Shown here: positions 61,676 to 64,000 of the stretch, piece by piece | Position numbering within the stretch: position 1 is the first letter of the stretch | Layout of the letters: each line of letters opens with the position of its first letter | NCBI RefSeq assembly: GCF_011386835.1 | Contig: NC_088792.1 | Location: 225,025,894 to 225,089,893, forward strand | Direction: 5' to 3' | Origin: Chrysemys picta bellii | Lineage: Eukaryota > Chordata > Testudines > Emydidae | DNA length: 64,000 nt | Translations under genes and position numbers: made by a program | The notes under the pieces: generated by a model | The model's input: the letters and a program-made list of their open reading frames with translations, nothing else | Databases searched by the model: none | What the model was told of the DNA's origin: nothing

Positions 61676-61858
61676 GTTTCAGAGTAGCAGCCGTGTTAGT
61701 CTGTATCCGCAAAAAGAAGAACAGGAGTACTTGTGGCACCTTAGAGACTAACAAATTTATTAGAGCATAAGCTTTCTGAGAAGTGGGCTGTAGTCCACGA
61801 AAGCTTATGCTCTAATAAATTTGTTAGTCTCTAAGGTGCCACAAGTACTCCTGTTCTT
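61676..61858. mobile_element. Penelope 3'-end insertion forming a perfect palindrome, BPNT2 intron 2
   Basis: The left part reads gtttcagagtagcagccgtg, the reverse complement of the Penelope terminus at 44209. Arms 61711-61775 and 61800-61864 are perfect 65-bp reverse complements around a 24-bp loop. A 14-bp direct repeat ctttttaagagtag flanks the insert (61662-61675 and 61859-61872), so it arrived as a unit. It lies about 150 bp downstream, in gene sense, of the donor at 62021-62022. Confidence 0.92.
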
Positions 61859-62022
61859 CTTTTTAAGAGTAGTTCAGCAAAATCACAACAGCTCTAATAA
61901 ACAACAACTCTTGTATAAATGCTCTTGAAAATACATTACATTTTTGTCTCCTATCTAAAGGGAAAAAAAACAGAATTAAATATTTAGCTCAATTTAAAAA
62001 GAACAAAAAAAAAACCAGTTAC

Positions 62023-62179
62023 CTGTGTATTCATGCGTGGCATCTAATGGATCGATCCACACTGTCACACTTTCTGCTGGGACCTTTTTAGGCTGTATTT
62101 TTTCCTTTATGTCTTCAGGAATACTGCGATCCCAGAATATTATCTCATCAGGTGCATCAACATGTTCTTCAGTATTTAT
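62023..62179 (-). CDS. BPNT2: BPNT2 coding exon (catalytic DPLDAT motif), likely exon 2
   Basis: 157 bp, acceptor AG at 62180-62181, donor GT at 62021-62022; begins at a codon boundary (phase 0) and ends phase 1. Encodes [20 protein letters not shown], then [28 protein letters not shown] is the family metal-binding motif with both Asp present. The residue after DAT is His; from memory mammals have Gln there, which I cannot verify here. No stops. The upstream exon is outside the window. Confidence 0.95.
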
Positions 62180-62709
62180 CTATGTTAAAAATGATACAAA
62201 CAGACACATTAACCCAGAGTGTTGTACCGGGATGATCTATCAAATATTTGTGCACATAATGGAAATTAACAGCCTTCCCTTTCTTCTTGAGGAATTTAAT
62301 TTCTAACTCAAAGTGGGTGCGGGAGGGAAGAGGGGGAAATCCCAAAACATTTAATGATTTTGGAGACCAAATTATACCTCTGAACCTTCAGATCTGCCCA
62401 TATGCAACGCAGAATACTTGACAAGTGACCAAAATGTAGAACTCCTATATTTTGCTGCAAGCTACCCATATTTCAGATCATGGTGTTTAACTATAAAACC
62501 TGCTATTAAGGATATTTTCCTCACTGTGCGAATTAAATAAACCACTTTAAAAAAAAGTAAACTTCAGCCACTTCAGTAACATTCCTGATTGAGTTTGAAG
62601 AAAATCACTCCTCACAAAAAAACGGCCTTCTGCTATACAAATTTCTCATTTCCCTGCAGCTTTCTAAAAACATCTAAAAGTGGCGAATAGCCATTCAAGA
62701 GTAGCCTAT

Positions 62710-63531
62710 TGTCAAGGCTGCTTCCCCACTCTGAACTTTAGGGTACAAATGTGGGGGCCTGCATGAAAACTTCTAAGCTTAACTACCAGCTTAGATCTGG
62801 TCCGCTGCCACCATTCCCAAAGCTTATTCCCTTCCCTGGGAAGCCTTGAGAAACTCTTCACCAATTCCCTGGTGAATACAGATCCAAACCCCTTGGATCT
62901 TGAAACAAGGAGAAATTAACCATCCCCCCTCCTTCCTCCCACCAACTCCTGGTGGATCAAGATCCAACCCCCTTGGATCTAAAAACAAGGAAAAATCAAT
63001 CAGGTTCTTATAAAGAAGGCTTTTAATGAAAGAAAAAGGTAAAAATCCTCTCTGTAAAATCAGGATGGAAAAATAACTTTACAGGGTAATCAAACTTAAA
63101 GAGCTCAGAGGACCCCCCTCTAGCCTTAGGTTCAAAGTACAGCAAACAGAGATAAACACTCTAGTAAAAGGTACATTTACAAGTTGAGAAAACAAAGACA
63201 AACTAACACGCCTTGCCTGGCTGTTTACTTACAAGTTTGAAATAGGAGAGACTTGTTCAGAAAGATTTGGAGAACCTGGATTGATGTCTGGTCCCTCTCA
63301 GTCCCAAGAGCGAACAACTTCCCAAACAAAGAGCACAAACAAAAGCCTTCCCCCACCCCCAAGATTTGAAAGTATCTTGTCCCCTTATTGGTCCTTTGGG
63401 TCAGATGCCAGCCAGGTTACCTGAGCTTTTTAACCCTTTACAGGGAAAAGGATTTTGGAGTCTCTGGCCAGGAGGGATTTTATAGTACTGTACACAGGAC
63501 AGCTGTTACCCTTCCCTTTATAGTTATGACA
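62710..63531 (-). mobile_element. Complete solo LTR, 822 bp, sense to BPNT2, intron 1
   Basis: On minus it starts TGTCATAACTATAAAGGGAA and ends gcagccttgaca. Perfect 5-bp duplication cctat flanks it (62705-62709 and 63532-63536). A TATA-like tactataaaatccc lies at about 63475-63490, and an ATTAAA polyadenylation-like signal near 63025. No viral genes. Orientation and position, about 530 bp upstream of the catalytic exon, would allow it to act as an alternative promoter or premature polyA site; neither is shown. Confidence 0.92.
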
Positions 63532-63589
63532 CCTATCAATTATTTTCTTATACAAAAAAGGCAACCTAATTGCAACCTACAAATTCAAA

Positions 63590-63701
63590 ACTACCGTATA
63601 TACTCGATCATAAGCCAGTTCATTTATAAGCTGACCCCCCAAAGATGGATAAGGAAAAATGGAAAATTTTTATAACCCGTTCATAAGCCGACCCTATAAT
63701 T
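63590..63701. mobile_element. Short inverted-repeat element
   Basis: tactcgatcataagccagtt and aacccgttcataagccgacc with internal inversions; family not identified. Confidence 0.4.
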
Positions 63702-63702
63702 C

Positions 63703-64000
63703 AGGGGTCAGCAAACTTTGGCTCCCAGGCCATCAGGATAAGCCGCTTGTGGGCCAAGATGGTTTGTTTACCTCGAGCATCCGCAGGTACGGAGGTAAAC
63801 CTAAGTAAACAAAGTGTCCTGGTTGGAGCTGCTCCGGCAGGCTGGGCAGCGCAGCCGCAGCCTGCTCTGGCTGGCCAGACCGGGCGGTGCGGCCACAGCA
63901 TGTTCCAGCGGGCTGGGCCGGGCAGCACGGCCGCAGCGTGCTCCGGTGACTGGGCAGCGCGGCCACAGCCTGGTCTGGGGGACGGGGCCCAGCGGCGCAA
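63703..64000 (+). mobile_element. hAT-type element, 5' end, runs off window
   Basis: Starts CAGGGGTCAGCAAACTTTGG, like the copies at 42122 and 5929, followed by a GC-rich tandem-like body (gcagcgcagccgcagcctg variants). The 99-codon minus frame to the window edge is a composition artefact. Confidence 0.65.

Larger units (their letters stand above)
51390..64000 (-). other. BPNT2: BPNT2 gene span in this window (5' end off window)
   Basis: Four consecutive coding exons, each with AG acceptor and GT donor on minus, with matching phases (0, then 1, 1, 1), rebuild the C-terminal two thirds of BPNT2/IMPAD1. The known protein is a single-pass Golgi enzyme that hydrolyses 3'-phosphoadenosine 5'-phosphate, left over from sulfation reactions, to AMP. 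The membrane anchor and first metal-binding residues are expected in exon 1 beyond 64000. Intron sizes here: intron 1 over 1.8 kb, intron 2 1310 bp, intron 3 3687 bp, intron 4 1898 bp. Transposons occupy all visible introns. Confidence 0.9.

Noticed and set aside
63701..64000. 99-codon minus frame at the window edge, as a possible BPNT2 exon 1
   Set aside because: It lies in a hAT-type element starting CAGGGGTCAGCAAACT and is built of GC-rich repeats, with no signal anchor or donor joining in phase 0 to 62179.

Overview
This is vertebrate nuclear DNA, and the repeat content points to a turtle (crocodilian is the main alternative). The evidence is abundant CR1 LINEs in several subfamilies, a tRNA-derived SINE with a CR1-like tail, Penelope-like elements carrying GIY-YIG endonuclease, and many short Harbinger-like, hAT-like and Tc1/mariner-like elements. 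Species cannot be fixed from the window. There are no operons, rRNA genes, CRISPR arrays or free-standing tRNA genes.

The only host gene I can support is BPNT2 (IMPAD1, the Golgi 3'-phosphoadenosine 5'-phosphate phosphatase), on the minus strand at the right end. Four coding exons are visible at 62023-62179, 60617-60712, 56768-56929 and 54592-54869, with consistent splice sites and phases. They encode roughly the last 230 residues of a protein normally about 360 long. The first exon and promoter lie beyond position 64000. A cluster of AATAAA hexamers (minus strand) at 51392-51413 suggests a 3' UTR of about 3.2 kb.

Everything left of about 51.4 kb looks like intergenic DNA made of transposable elements and unrecognised single-copy sequence. 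Main blocks: an L2-like LINE and two facing CR1 copies (4.8-8.2 kb); a TTAA-flanked inverted-repeat element and a decayed Harbinger Myb/SANT gene (8.7-10.6 kb); a SINE and a Penelope fragment (12.5-13.6 kb); a small LTR (14.5 kb); a complete hAT-type element with a perfect 8-bp target duplication (19.8-21.0 kb); a MITE inside a MITE (22.2-22.8 kb); a long LTR-like insert (23.6-25.4 kb); a decayed endonuclease/RT LINE of a different clade from CR1 (25.4-28.4 kb); solo LTRs at 29.1 and 37.6 kb; and one CR1 copy at 42.0-45.8 kb split by five later insertions.

The introns and 3' UTR of BPNT2 hold the features most worth a second look: a 466/468-bp inverted duplication flanking the last coding exon, a perfect 65-bp-arm palindrome from a Penelope element in intron 2, a sense-oriented solo LTR with a TATA-like box in intron 1, and a 1.1-kb TA-flanked element in intron 3. 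I found no evidence for a previously undescribed protein-coding system. The unusual content is structural: nested transposons and large inverted repeats.
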